Positions 1-7,571 of a DNA stretch of 23,602 nt are shown piece by piece (within the stretch, counting starts at the first letter, position 1; each line of letters starts with the position of its first letter). Origin of the DNA: HGM04593 sp964458275 (lineage in GTDB: Bacteria > Bacteroidota > Bacteroidia > Bacteroidales > Bacteroidaceae); contig CAYWIE010000043.1 in assembly GCA_964458275.1 (NCBI GenBank), positions 1 to 23,602 on the forward strand, read 5' to 3'. The notes below the pieces were generated by a model. It worked only from the letters and a program-made list of their open reading frames with translations, made no database searches and had not been told where the DNA came from. The position numbers and the translations under genes are program-made.

Positions 1-30
1 AAAAACTATGTTCGGAAAAGAAAACGGCAT
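1..30 (-). CDS. possible 5' end of a gene cut by the window edge
   Basis: On the minus strand an ATG at position 30 opens a frame of ten codons (MPFSFPNIVF) that runs off the window without a stop. It starts 29 nt after the surE stop codon, so it could be the next gene of a surE operon. Ten residues are too few to identify a family. In some Bacteroidales lpxB follows surE, but this N-terminus does not look like the usual LpxB start, so no function is assigned. Confidence 0.2.
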   Translation of the reverse strand, partial: MPFSFPNIVF

Positions 31-59
31 AAAGCTACTTGCGAAACTTAAATATGGTA

Positions 60-836
60 CTACAATTCCCAATCCTTCATCTCACGCAAAAGATCATAGT
101 CAGTCATGTCTATGCGCGTTGGAGTGATTGCGACATAGCCATTGTTGAGAGCCACCTTGTCGGCTGTAGAATCCCTCTCCTCAGTAACAAACTCACCCGT
201 CAGCCAGAACCACTTCCCGCCCCTCGGATGCTCATGGGATTCATATTCGTTCACCCACTCGCCTGTTGCCTGACGGCAGACCGATACACCCTTGTAGGGA
301 GCCTTTTCGGGGAAATTCACATTCAAGCAACACCCTTTGGGCAATCCGCGGCGAAGCACCTCTTCAACCACACGTCTGATAACAGGGAAGGTAGGTGTAA
401 AATCGGCATCGGCACTATGGTCGCACAAAGAAAATGCAATCGAGGGGATACCTTTCATGCAACCCTCGAAAACCACTCCCATCGTACCCGAATAGTGAGC
501 ATTCACAGCCGAATTGTCGCCATGATTGATGCCGCCCACAACCAGGTCGGGACGTCGGTCGAGAAGCGAATCGCAAGCCAGTTTCACGCAATCCACCGGA
601 GTACCCGTACACGAATAGACCTCAATGCCCTCGGCACGAGAGACAAGAGAATAGGCAACAGGCTGCTCGCTTGTAATGGCACATCCCTTTCCCGAACGTC
701 CGGTATCAGGAGCCATCACAACAACATAGCCAAACTCGGCAAGCACGCCTATAAGAGAATTTATACCCTTAGCGCTGTAACCATCATCGTTGGAAACAAG
801 AATCAAAGGTCTTTCATTATTTATCATCATAAACAT
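60..836 (-). CDS. surE: 5'/3'-nucleotidase SurE
   Basis: SurE is a cytosolic metal-dependent phosphatase that removes phosphate from nucleoside 5'- and 3'-monophosphates. The 258-residue protein has the family's usual length. Visible signatures are LVSNDDGYSAKGI near residues 13-25 (N16, D17 and D18 as metal ligands), PDTGRSGKGCAIT near 43-55 (S48), CTGTPVDCVKLA near 76-87, and GGINHGDNS near 101-109 (N104). The start is ambiguous: the protein begins MFMMINN, and the fourth-codon ATG at 827 would give the more typical short lead into the NDDG motif. It is the only complete minus-strand gene here. Its coding strand is G+T rich, unlike its neighbours, as expected if the skew belongs to the DNA strand. 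A -7 box lies about 20 bp upstream, giving a very short 5' leader. Family assignment is secure; only the exact start is uncertain. Confidence 0.96.
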   Translation of the reverse strand: MFMMINNERPLILVSNDDGYSAKGINSLIGVLAEFGYVVVMAPDTGRSGKGCAITSEQPVAYSLVSRAEGIEVYSCTGTPVDCVKLACDSLLDRRPDLVVGGINHGDNSAVNAHYSGTMGVVFEGCMKGIPSIAFSLCDHSADADFTPTFPVIRRVVEEVLRRGLPKGCCLNVNFPEKAPYKGVSVCRQATGEWVNEYESHEHPRGGKWFWLTGEFVTEERDSTADKVALNNGYVAITPTRIDMTDYDLLREMKDWEL

Positions 837-855
837 AGTATTATTGCGGTTTACT

Positions 856-864
856 GCAAAATTA
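856..864 (-). promoter_or_regulatory. Bacteroidetes-type -7 box for surE
   Basis: Read on the minus strand this is TAATTTTGC, matching the TAnnTTTG -7 consensus of Bacteroidetes sigma factors. It lies 20 bp before the first surE ATG. No good -33 TTTG is visible at the usual 19-21 bp spacing, so the call rests on one box. Confidence 0.5.
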
Positions 865-874
865 GTAAAAAAAA

Positions 875-905
875 TTGCAGAATAGATGTAAAATGACTAT
901 ATTTA
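875..905 (+). promoter_or_regulatory. promoter for the GH84 gene
   Basis: A TTG at 875-877 is followed after 20 bp by TATATTTA at 898-905, close to the Bacteroidetes pattern TTTG-N19-21-TAnnTTTG with the last G replaced by A. The GH84 ATG is 28 bp downstream of the box. The surE -7 box lies just upstream on the other strand, so the two genes appear to be divergently transcribed from a compact shared region. Confidence 0.45.
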
Positions 906-933
906 CAGAATCAAACCTAAGCTAACAAACAAA

Positions 934-3195
934 ATGGACCTGACAAGACTATTGGGCAAATCCCTGCTTGCTGCACTGTTGGGAATATCAGCGACAACAG
1001 CTACAGCACAAAAAGCGACAATATCCCCTATCCCCCAAAGCATAGAATGGGGAAGCGAAAAAGCATTTGACAACACAGCGACATTCAAGATAAAAGGCAT
1101 AAAGAGTGCCGACAAGGATGCAGTAACACTGCTCACGGAACGCTTCGGCACCACCGGCAAAGGCATCAGAATGACAATAGGAGAGAGAGGCGACAAAGCT
1201 GTCAAGAAATACAGCTCGCTCATACCCGAAAAACGCGAAGGCTACTATCTGAGCATCACGCCAAAGGAGGTAATAATCGCCGGCAACGACGAATCGGGAA
1301 CATACTACGGCGTACAGACTTTCCTGCAAATAATGCAGAATGAAGAAATCTACCCCGTAACCATTACCGACTACCCCGACGTTGCCACACGAGGCATGGT
1401 CGAAGGCTACTACGGCAATCCATACAGCGAAGAGGACCGCAAGGACATGTTCGAATTCTTTGGCAAGCAGAAGATGAACACCTACATCTACGGTCCCAAA
1501 GACGACATCTACCACCGCGCAAAATGGCGCATCGAATATCCTGCAGAACAGGCAGCGAAGATAAAAGAATATGCAGCTGCAGCCAAGAGCAACAAAGTGG
1601 ATTTTGTGTGGGCGATACACCCCGGAAACGACATAAAATGGAACAAGACGGACAGCCTCAACATGATAAAGAAGCTCAACGCAATGTATGAGCTCGGCAT
1701 ACGCACATACGCTGTATTCTTCGACGACATTTGGGGCGAAGGCACCGATGCCACCCGTCAGGCAGCCCTGCTCAACTACATCACAGACGAATTTGTAAAG
1801 AAACACAACGACGTAGCACCCCTCATACTCTGCCCCACGCAATACAACAAAGGCTGGACCAGCGGCAACTACCTCGATATTCTCGGCGAAAAAGCATACA
1901 TAGAGACAGATATAATGTGGACAGGCAATTCAGTCATAGACATGATAAACAAAGAAGACATGACATGGATAAACAACCGCATCAAGCGCAACGCATACAT
2001 CTGGCTCAACTACCCGGTAAACGACTATTGCGTAGACCATATGCTCATGGGACCCACATACGGCAACGACCTTGACATCGCACCAATGCTCGCCGGCTTC
2101 ACCTCCAACCCCATGGAGTATGCCGAAGCCTCGAAAGTGTCATTGTACAGCATTGCCGACTACACTTGGAACATGGGCGACTACAATGCCGACGCCTCAT
2201 GGCAAAGAGCAATGAAGTATCTTGTCCCCGACAACACAGAAGCCTTCCGTCTCTTCTGCGAAAACAACATAGACCTCGGAGCCACAGGGCACGGACTGCG
2301 CCGCAAAGGAGAATCACCGCGCTTCAATACCGCTCTCGAAGAGTTCAACAGAGCAATAGCAGAAGGCGACACAGCCAAAGCCGTAGAGGCGCTGTCGGCA
2401 CACTTCACCCAAATGATTGTTGCAGCAGAGACGCTGATAAACTCAGGCGAGAAGCCCCGTCTCGCAGCAGAGATAGAACCGTGGTGCAAGTCTATGAAAC
2501 TGCTGGCATACAAAGGATTGTCTGCCATGGATATGTACAAGGCGCTCTCAAACAATGATGCCGAATCATTCGTAGACAGTTACCTCGCCTATCTCAAATA
2601 CGACAAACAGCAGATGGCAATACGCTCGCGCGACTTTCCCGGCTCCATCAAGAATCCTACCCCTGTTGTAGCAACAACATTCATTGTACCCTTCATAAAG
2701 AAAAGCGTATCGGAACTTATCGACGCTTACAAACAGAAGAACACATACCGTCTCGACGTATTCCCTTATCGTCTGATAGAGAACGGAGCATACTTCATAA
2801 AAGTGAACGGCAAGTACCTTACCAACGAACAGGAAAACGTACCTCGCACCGCAGCCCGCTTCACTGCCGAAAGAGACATGATAAAGCCCCAACGCCAAGA
2901 GTGGCTCATCTCATTCGACACAGAGACCGAACGATACAAGATTGTAAACATACAGGACAACCGCTATCTCAACGAGAACGGAATGTTCTCGGCAGGCAAT
3001 GCCACCAACCCCTATGAAGCGGCATGGCACTCATACAAGATAGAGCGCAACGGCGACGGCAAATATTCGATACAGAATGCCGGCAGGGCAGGCAACGGCT
3101 ACTGGATGCAGTCAGATGACGGCACACGCATCATAAGCGGCACAAACGACAGCGACAAGTTCATATTCGAGATTATCCCTGTCAGCAGCAATTAA
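934..3195 (+). CDS. secreted GH84 beta-N-acetylglucosaminidase (O-GlcNAcase-like)
   Basis: This is predicted to be a periplasmic or secreted enzyme that cleaves terminal beta-linked N-acetylglucosamine by substrate-assisted catalysis, probably from host or dietary glycans. Residues 1-26 form a signal peptide ending TATAQ. Residues about 28-145 match the alpha/beta domain that precedes GH84 and GH20 barrels. The catalytic domain begins at VEGYYGNPYS (156-165). The catalytic aspartate pair is in FFDDIWG (D264-D265, equivalent to D242-D243 of the characterised Bacteroides thetaiotaomicron GH84 enzyme), and the substrate-binding stretch WLNYPVNDY lies at 357-365 (N359, D364). A helical region follows to about residue 605. 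Residues about 612-753 look like a ricin-type beta-trefoil, from repeated short segments such as GKYLTNEQ, NRYLNENG and NGYWMQSDDG. The B. thetaiotaomicron enzyme has, as I recall, a different beta-sandwich there. The length (753) is slightly above that enzyme. No GlcNAc-use genes adjoin it. Confidence 0.93.
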   Translation: MDLTRLLGKSLLAALLGISATTATAQKATISPIPQSIEWGSEKAFDNTATFKIKGIKSADKDAVTLLTERFGTTGKGIRMTIGERGDKAVKKYSSLIPEKREGYYLSITPKEVIIAGNDESGTYYGVQTFLQIMQNEEIYPVTITDYPDVATRGMVEGYYGNPYSEEDRKDMFEFFGKQKMNTYIYGPKDDIYHRAKWRIEYPAEQAAKIKEYAAAAKSNKVDFVWAIHPGNDIKWNKTDSLNMIKKLNAMYELGIRTYAVFFDDIWGEGTDATRQAALLNYITDEFVKKHNDVAPLILCPTQYNKGWTSGNYLDILGEKAYIETDIMWTGNSVIDMINKEDMTWINNRIKRNAYIWLNYPVNDYCVDHMLMGPTYGNDLDIAPMLAGFTSNPMEYAEASKVSLYSIADYTWNMGDYNADASWQRAMKYLVPDNTEAFRLFCENNIDLGATGHGLRRKGESPRFNTALEEFNRAIAEGDTAKAVEALSAHFTQMIVAAETLINSGEKPRLAAEIEPWCKSMKLLAYKGLSAMDMYKALSNNDAESFVDSYLAYLKYDKQQMAIRSRDFPGSIKNPTPVVATTFIVPFIKKSVSELIDAYKQKNTYRLDVFPYRLIENGAYFIKVNGKYLTNEQENVPRTAARFTAERDMIKPQRQEWLISFDTETERYKIVNIQDNRYLNENGMFSAGNATNPYEAAWHSYKIERNGDGKYSIQNAGRAGNGYWMQSDDGTRIISGTNDSDKFIFEIIPVSSN

Positions 3196-3211
3196 CCGTC
3201 ATTCAGCCAAC

Positions 3212-3517
3212 AAAAGAACACCCGTCCCTGCATTTTAGAAGCTGTTTAAATTTTATTTTGATAAGATAGGCTGCACTCGCTGTAAAACTTGTAAGCAAGC
3301 TTACGTTTCGCTCGTTTGCACTATCTTTCGGAGATATTTGAGAGCTATTTTAAAGTAGATTTTCTTTATTATCTTGCAGGGAATAGCGGGCTATTTCCAA
3401 TAGATAATAAAGAAAAGATGCCTAAAATAGACTCAAAGAAGCCGAAACAAGTTTCGCAATGATAAAAATATTTTCCAATAAAATTTAAACAACTTCTTAG
3501 TGTAACGGGTGTTTTTT
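3212..3517 (+). terminator. intrinsic terminator split by a repeat element
   Basis: The arms AACACCCGT (3217-3225) and ACGGGTGTT (3505-3513) are perfect reverse complements. They extend outward as an A-rich left flank against a T run (3512-3517) with one G-U pair. The pattern is that of a terminator stem with a T tract, placed 17 nt after the GH84 stop codon. The arms are separated by about 280 bp that contain the whole 261 bp element (3237-3497). The arms are seen directly; the ancestral short-loop terminator is inferred. Confidence 0.6.
3237..3497. repeat. 261 bp inverted-repeat element, copy 1 (MITE-like, non-coding)
   Basis: The ends are near-perfect inverted repeats: AGAAGCTGTTTAAATTTTAT at 3237-3256, mirrored at 3478-3497 with one mismatch. 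Inside are further nested stems: CTATTTTA (3345-3352) with TAAAATAG (3423-3430), and a perfect 15 bp stem at 3360-3374 with 3402-3416. These enclose a small hairpin at 3380-3398, so the whole element folds as one long imperfect hairpin. The left arm also carries an extra hairpin at about 3263-3328 (AAGATAG with CTATCTT) that copy 2 lacks at that place. It holds no ORF of its own. A second 261 bp copy lies at 14410-14670. There is no transposase, so any mobility would need a partner elsewhere. It could instead be a transcribed structured RNA or a REP-like repeat. Confidence 0.85.
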
Positions 3518-3580
3518 CAATTGTTAACACACGGTTAATAAGTATAAAGCAAAAAGAAAGAACACTATATTTTTTTTTCG

Positions 3581-3589
3581 TATCTTTGC
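3581..3589 (+). promoter_or_regulatory. consensus -7 box for the parA operon
   Basis: TATCTTTGC matches the Bacteroidetes -7 consensus TAnnTTTG exactly and is preceded by a T-rich tract. Transcription should begin near 3595, giving parA a leader of about 125 nt. No clear -33 TTTG is seen at the right spacing. Confidence 0.7.
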
Positions 3590-3597
3590 CTACAAAA

Positions 3598-3696
3598 TGC
3601 GAAGACAGACTGCACTCGCCGTAATATATCCAGAAACTGTTCAAGTTTTTTATGGGGAAAAATCATATATTCCGTCCGTTTGCCACGGTCTTCGCA
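3598..3696 (+). promoter_or_regulatory. structured 5' leader upstream of parA
   Basis: Three nested stems can be read directly. TGCGAAGAC (3598-3606) pairs perfectly with GTCTTCGCA (3688-3696). CGTAATATAT (3620-3629) pairs with ATATATTCCG (3665-3674) with one mismatch. AAACT (3634-3638) pairs with AGTTT (3644-3648). The outer stem begins almost at the predicted transcription start and the fold ends 24 nt before the parA ATG, so it would fill nearly the whole leader. It shares short strings with the left-arm hairpin of repeat copy 1. A cis-regulatory or RNA-stabilising role is inference; no known riboswitch class is recognised. Confidence 0.5.
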
Positions 3697-3720
3697 GTAT
3701 CAGTAAAAAACAGACGATAA

Positions 3721-4488
3721 ATGGGAAAAATCATTGCATTGGCCAACCAAAAAGGAGGCGTTGGCAAAACAACCACAGCCATAAACCTTGCAGCCTCTCT
3801 TGCCAGCCTCGGTCAGAAAGTGCTGGTAATTGATGCCGACCCGCAGGCAAATGCCTCGTCAGGTCTCGGCATAGACATACGCCAAATAAAGAACTCGATA
3901 TACGAATGCCTCATAAACGGTTCAACACCCGAAGATGGCATACACCACACCTGCGTCGAAGGTCTCGACATCATCCCCTCACACATAGACCTTGTGGGAG
4001 CCGAAATAGAGATGCTCGACCTGCCCAATCGCGAGAAGATAATGAAAACCTCTCTCGCAAAGATAAAAGACGCATACGACTACCTGCTCATCGACTGCTC
4101 GCCATCACTCGGTCTCATCACCGTAAACTCCCTCACAGCAGCCGATTCGGTAATCATTCCCGTACAATGCGAATATTTCGCCCTTGAGGGAATCAGCAAG
4201 CTGCTCAACACCATAAAAATCATAAAATCCAAGCTAAACCCGGCGCTCGACATTGAAGGATTCCTGTTGACAATGTACAATTCGCGTCTGCGTCTCAGCA
4301 ACCAGATATACAACGAAGTGAAGAAACACTTCCGCGAACTTGTATTCAACACAGTCATACAACGCAACATCAGACTGGGCGAAGCACCAAGCATGGGCAT
4401 CCCCGTACTGCTCTACGACGCCGACTCCGTAGGCGCCAAGAACTACCTCGCCCTTGCAGAAGAGATACTGAAACGTAAAGACCAATAA
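3721..4488 (+). CDS. parA: chromosome-partitioning ATPase ParA (Soj)
   Basis: ParA is a nucleoid-binding ATPase that, with ParB bound at parS, moves newly replicated origins apart. The 255-residue protein has a deviant Walker A motif KGGVGKTTT at 11-19 with the signature lysine K11, a Walker A' motif VIDADPQAN near 36-44, and Walker B LLIDCSPSLG near 122-131. It lacks the N-terminal DNA-binding extension of plasmid ParA proteins, so it is the short chromosomal Soj type. The start is firm because an in-frame TAA lies immediately upstream of the ATG. It is followed by parB after 15 nt and heads a five-gene cluster. It is preceded by a consensus promoter and a foldable leader, which would be natural places for control. 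Confidence 0.97.
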   Translation: MGKIIALANQKGGVGKTTTAINLAASLASLGQKVLVIDADPQANASSGLGIDIRQIKNSIYECLINGSTPEDGIHHTCVEGLDIIPSHIDLVGAEIEMLDLPNREKIMKTSLAKIKDAYDYLLIDCSPSLGLITVNSLTAADSVIIPVQCEYFALEGISKLLNTIKIIKSKLNPALDIEGFLLTMYNSRLRLSNQIYNEVKKHFRELVFNTVIQRNIRLGEAPSMGIPVLLYDADSVGAKNYLALAEEILKRKDQ

Positions 4489-4503
4489 ACTCTCATAAAG
4501 TAT

Positions 4504-5385
4504 ATGGCAAAAAAACAATTTACCCTCGGAAGAGGACTCGACGCACTCATATCAACTGAAGCCGTCCGCACCTCAGGTTCTTCGTCAATAGGAGAAATAG
4601 CCCTGTCGCAGATAGAGCCCAATCCCAACCAGCCCCGAAGAGAGTTCAGCGAAGAATCGCTGCGCGAATTGGCTGACTCAATCATAGAAATAGGCATCGT
4701 ACAGCCCATCACACTCAGGCAAATAGACGAAGAGCGCTACCAGATTATCGCAGGCGAGCGCCGTTTCCGCGCCTCACAGCTCGCAGGCAAAGAGACAATC
4801 CCTGCCTACATAATAACCGCCGACGACGAAAGCACAATGGAAATGGCACTCGTCGAAAACATCCAGCGCGAAGACCTCAATGCCCTCGAAATAGCCCTCG
4901 CCTATCAGAAACTGATAGAACAGAACAACTTCTCGCAAGAGCAACTAAGCAAGCGCGTAGGTAAAGGCAGGGCAACCATCGCCAACTTCCTCCGCCTGCT
5001 GAAGCTCCCCGCGCCCGTCCAGATGGCGCTCAAGGAGAAGCGCATTGACATGGGACATGCCCGTGCACTTCTATCGCTCGATGACCCCAAACAACAGATA
5101 AAGCTGTTCAACGAAATACAGAAGAACGGCTATTCGGTAAGACAGGTAGAAGAGATAGTACGCCAGATGAAAGAAGAGGGTTACGACACCGCAAAAAAGA
5201 AAGAGAACCCTCAACAGGAGAACATTGCCGTATTCAGCCAGCTGAAGAAACAGCTTACACACTTCTTCCAGACCCCCGTACAGCTTACCTGCTCACCGAA
5301 AGGAAACGGCAAGATTAGCATAAAATTCAAGAACGAAGAAGAGCTTGAGCGCATAATCGCCCTGTTCGACAAGATGAAATCCTGA
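4504..5385 (+). CDS. parB: chromosome-partitioning protein ParB (Spo0J)
   Basis: ParB is a CTP-dependent DNA clamp that loads at parS, spreads along DNA, and stimulates ParA. The 293 residues show the canonical layout: the N-terminal ParA-contact segment LGRGLDALIS (8-17), the ParB/Srx-type nucleotide-binding domain with the hallmark GERRFRASQLAG (84-95) and ENIQRED (118-124), a helix-turn-helix around FSQEQLSKRVGKGRATIANF (143-162), and a C-terminal dimerisation region after a lysine-rich linker near residue 230. It follows parA by 15 nt and is surely cotranscribed with it. I did not see a classical parS palindrome in the window, so its binding sites are probably elsewhere near the origin. 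Confidence 0.97.
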   Translation: MAKKQFTLGRGLDALISTEAVRTSGSSSIGEIALSQIEPNPNQPRREFSEESLRELADSIIEIGIVQPITLRQIDEERYQIIAGERRFRASQLAGKETIPAYIITADDESTMEMALVENIQREDLNALEIALAYQKLIEQNNFSQEQLSKRVGKGRATIANFLRLLKLPAPVQMALKEKRIDMGHARALLSLDDPKQQIKLFNEIQKNGYSVRQVEEIVRQMKEEGYDTAKKKENPQQENIAVFSQLKKQLTHFFQTPVQLTCSPKGNGKISIKFKNEEELERIIALFDKMKS

Positions 5386-5419
5386 CAAAGAAGATTAACC
5401 CTCCCAAACAGATAGAAAG

Positions 5420-6184
5420 TTGTCAACTTCAAGAACGACATACAAGATAAGAGAGACAATAGCAGCAGTAACCATATTGCTGCTATCACTCCTCCAAGCC
5501 CCGGCGCAATCCCTTGCCGTCCCAACGGACACAACTGGCAACATCCCCGCAAAGATAGAAGCCAAGCTGCCGCAGGGCGACAGCATTTATGCCGAAGCAG
5601 GACAAGATGCCGCCAAACTGCCGGAAACCTTAAGCGACAGCAGCCGCGTATCAAAGAAACGCAACGAATTCGGTGTATCGGAGAAACTTGCCAACTTCAA
5701 GCCCGAACCCTACAAAGCCACATGGCTCGCAGTAGTGCTTCCGGGCGCAGGCCAGATTTACAACCGCAAATATTGGAAACTCCCCATCGTCTACGGAGGC
5801 ATCATGGGCTGTCTCTATGCCTACAACTGGAACAACCAGATGTACGGCGACTACCGCCAAGCCTTCCTCGACATAATGGATGCCGACCCCAACACCAAGA
5901 GCTACGAAAGCTTCTTCCCGAAGGGATATGATTTCCAGAACAACGAGGAGTACCTTAAGAATCTCTTCAAGAAGCGCAAGGACCGCTACCGCCGCTGGCG
6001 CGACCTCAGCGTATTCGCCTGCATCGGCGTATACCTCATCTCCATTGTCGACGCATACGTCGACGCACACCTGTCAAGCTTTGACATAAGCGACGAAATA
6101 AACTTAAGCATAAAACCGGACATGATGCCCGGCATAAACAACAGAAACAGCCATTACGGATTCAACTGCAACATATCCTTCTGA
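5420..6184 (+). CDS. DUF5683 membrane protein
   Basis: The function is unknown. This family is typical of Bacteroidetes and is usually found, as here, between parB and a lytic transglycosylase gene. The 254 residues begin with a signal peptide or membrane anchor (about 8-31, rich in isoleucine, leucine and alanine, ending PAQSLA). A polar stretch follows. The conserved core starts near residue 97 with a WLAVVLPGAGQIYNRKYW signature, then two hydrophobic helices (about 115-130 and 195-213) separated by a charged region. The start is unusual: the frame is closed by a TAA at 5396 and offers no early ATG, so TTG at 5420 is the best available start. It is 34 nt after parB and 36 nt before mltD. 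The GAGQ-containing core resembles small membrane modules of envelope proteins. A link to cell-wall or division functions is guessed from context only. Confidence 0.8.
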   Translation: MSTSRTTYKIRETIAAVTILLLSLLQAPAQSLAVPTDTTGNIPAKIEAKLPQGDSIYAEAGQDAAKLPETLSDSSRVSKKRNEFGVSEKLANFKPEPYKATWLAVVLPGAGQIYNRKYWKLPIVYGGIMGCLYAYNWNNQMYGDYRQAFLDIMDADPNTKSYESFFPKGYDFQNNEEYLKNLFKKRKDRYRRWRDLSVFACIGVYLISIVDAYVDAHLSSFDISDEINLSIKPDMMPGINNRNSHYGFNCNISF

Positions 6185-6220
6185 CAAGAACAACACACTC
6201 CAAAACTACACAATAGAATA

Positions 6221-7567
6221 ATGCCCAACAAAATACAGACATACACCATACTGCTCTCACTGTTATACAGCACCACACTTGCAGCACAGACAGCAGACGA
6301 CACCACCCGCGTAAACCTCGAAAACTTGGGAGTGGTGAACGACAGCAGCATCATCAACTACGACAAACCCTCAAGCGCACTCAATCCCGAATACATAAAC
6401 GACAAAGACAACATACAGTTCGAGATTCCCGAAAGCATGATGCTCGACATAGACAGTCTGATGAACAATTGGCAATCACGCACACTGCTGCAAGCAGCCG
6501 ACTGCGAAAACGAATATATTCCCCAACCTGTCAGCGACTCGATATACGCAGACCGCCTCGACCGTCTGCCCACCATCGTAAACATGACCTACAACGACGT
6601 AACCAAACAATTCATAGAACGTTACGCCAACCGCCACCGCCGTCTCGTATCCAACATGCTCGGTCTCTCATCGTACTACATGCCTATGATAGAGAACACC
6701 CTCGACAGCTACAACATGCCATTGGAACTCAAGTACCTGCCAATCATCGAATCTGCTCTTAACCCCAAAGCCACCTCAAGGGTAGGAGCAAAAGGCCTGT
6801 GGCAATTCATGTTCAGGACAGGCAAGCAATACGGTCTCAAATCGAACAACTACATAGACGAGCGCTTCGACCCGCAGAAATCCACACAAGCTGCCATACG
6901 CTATCTGCGCGACCTCTACACCTTCTTCCAAAGCTGGGACCTCGCAATAGCGGCATACAACTGCGGTCCCGGAAACGTAAAGAAGGCAATAATCCGTTCG
7001 GGAGGCAAGACCGACTTCTGGCAAATATACCGCTATCTGCCTCGCGAGACACGCGGATACATCCCCGCTTTCATCGCAGCCAACTACATCATGAACTATT
7101 ACGAAGAACACGGAATTTGCCCCATGCAGTCGACGCTTCCCATTGCCACTGATACCATACACATAAACAAGAATCTGCACTTCACCCAAATATCCGAGTT
7201 GTGCGACATTGAAATGGAAGCCATCAGAGCAATGAACCCTCAATATATCAAGGATATTGTTCCTGGCAAAAGCGAGACCTGCATACTTCGCCTGCCCAAC
7301 GAAACCATCACCACAATGCTTAACCTCGGCGACACAATCTACAAGCACAAAGAGGAACTTTTTTTCTCTAAAAGCCAAGCCGAACAGATAGCAAAAGGAA
7401 TAAAGCTCAACGATGGCGGACGCGGCGGCAAACGCCACAAAGTGCGCCCCGGCGAAACACTATCCACCATAGCCCGCAAATATGGTGTATCAGTCAAACA
7501 ATTGAAACGTGCCAACGGTTTAAGAAACAACAACATCAGAGCAGGAAGATACCTAAACATCTACTAA
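6221..7567 (+). CDS. mltD: LysM-containing membrane-bound lytic murein transglycosylase (MltD type)
   Basis: The enzyme cleaves the beta-1,4 bond between MurNAc and GlcNAc in peptidoglycan, forming 1,6-anhydro ends, in the periplasm. It has 448 residues. A signal peptide covers 1-22 (ends TLAAQ). The SLT/goose-lysozyme-like domain spans about 155-285, with catalytic glutamate E177 in IIESALNP, then GLWQFM (192-197) and AIAAYNCGPGNV (242-253), all family signatures. One LysM domain lies at the C-terminus (about 406-447, HKVRPGETLSTIARKYGVS) and would bind glycan strands. E. coli MltD has two LysM repeats; here only one is clear, and residues 315-395 may be a degenerate linker. No lipobox is obvious, so it may be soluble or anchored by its signal sequence. 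It stops 4 nt before the rel start, which suggests translational coupling. Confidence 0.93.
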   Translation: MPNKIQTYTILLSLLYSTTLAAQTADDTTRVNLENLGVVNDSSIINYDKPSSALNPEYINDKDNIQFEIPESMMLDIDSLMNNWQSRTLLQAADCENEYIPQPVSDSIYADRLDRLPTIVNMTYNDVTKQFIERYANRHRRLVSNMLGLSSYYMPMIENTLDSYNMPLELKYLPIIESALNPKATSRVGAKGLWQFMFRTGKQYGLKSNNYIDERFDPQKSTQAAIRYLRDLYTFFQSWDLAIAAYNCGPGNVKKAIIRSGGKTDFWQIYRYLPRETRGYIPAFIAANYIMNYYEEHGICPMQSTLPIATDTIHINKNLHFTQISELCDIEMEAIRAMNPQYIKDIVPGKSETCILRLPNETITTMLNLGDTIYKHKEELFFSKSQAEQIAKGIKLNDGGRGGKRHKVRPGETLSTIARKYGVSVKQLKRANGLRNNNIRAGRYLNIY

Positions 7568-7571
7568 AGAC

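Noticed and set aside
39..896. Long plus-strand open frame of 285 codons opposite surE
   Set aside because: It is antisense to surE, whose protein shows complete family motifs. The translation is low-complexity-like and resembles no known domain.
988..1842. Minus-strand frame of 284 codons inside the GH84 gene
   Set aside because: It is a shadow of the GH84 coding frame caused by strand composition; its translation is unusually rich in cysteine, valine and phenylalanine.
3369..3644. Minus-strand open frame of 91 codons across repeat copy 1
   Set aside because: It covers half the inverted-repeat element and the parA promoter, is absent from copy 2, and has no recognisable protein features.
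3196..3720. Insertion sequence in the GH84-parA gap
   Set aside because: Terminal inverted repeats exist but there is no transposase or remnant, so only a non-autonomous repeat is called.
3597..3833. Plus-strand frame beginning in the parA leader
   Set aside because: Its ATG lies at or within a base or two of the predicted transcription start, and it runs out of frame into parA. The region is better explained as a folded leader.
3721..5385. parS site near parAB
   Set aside because: No classical TGTTTCACGTGAAACA-like palindrome was seen in the window. CACGTG cores at about 14035 and 23005 lack the flanking parS bases.
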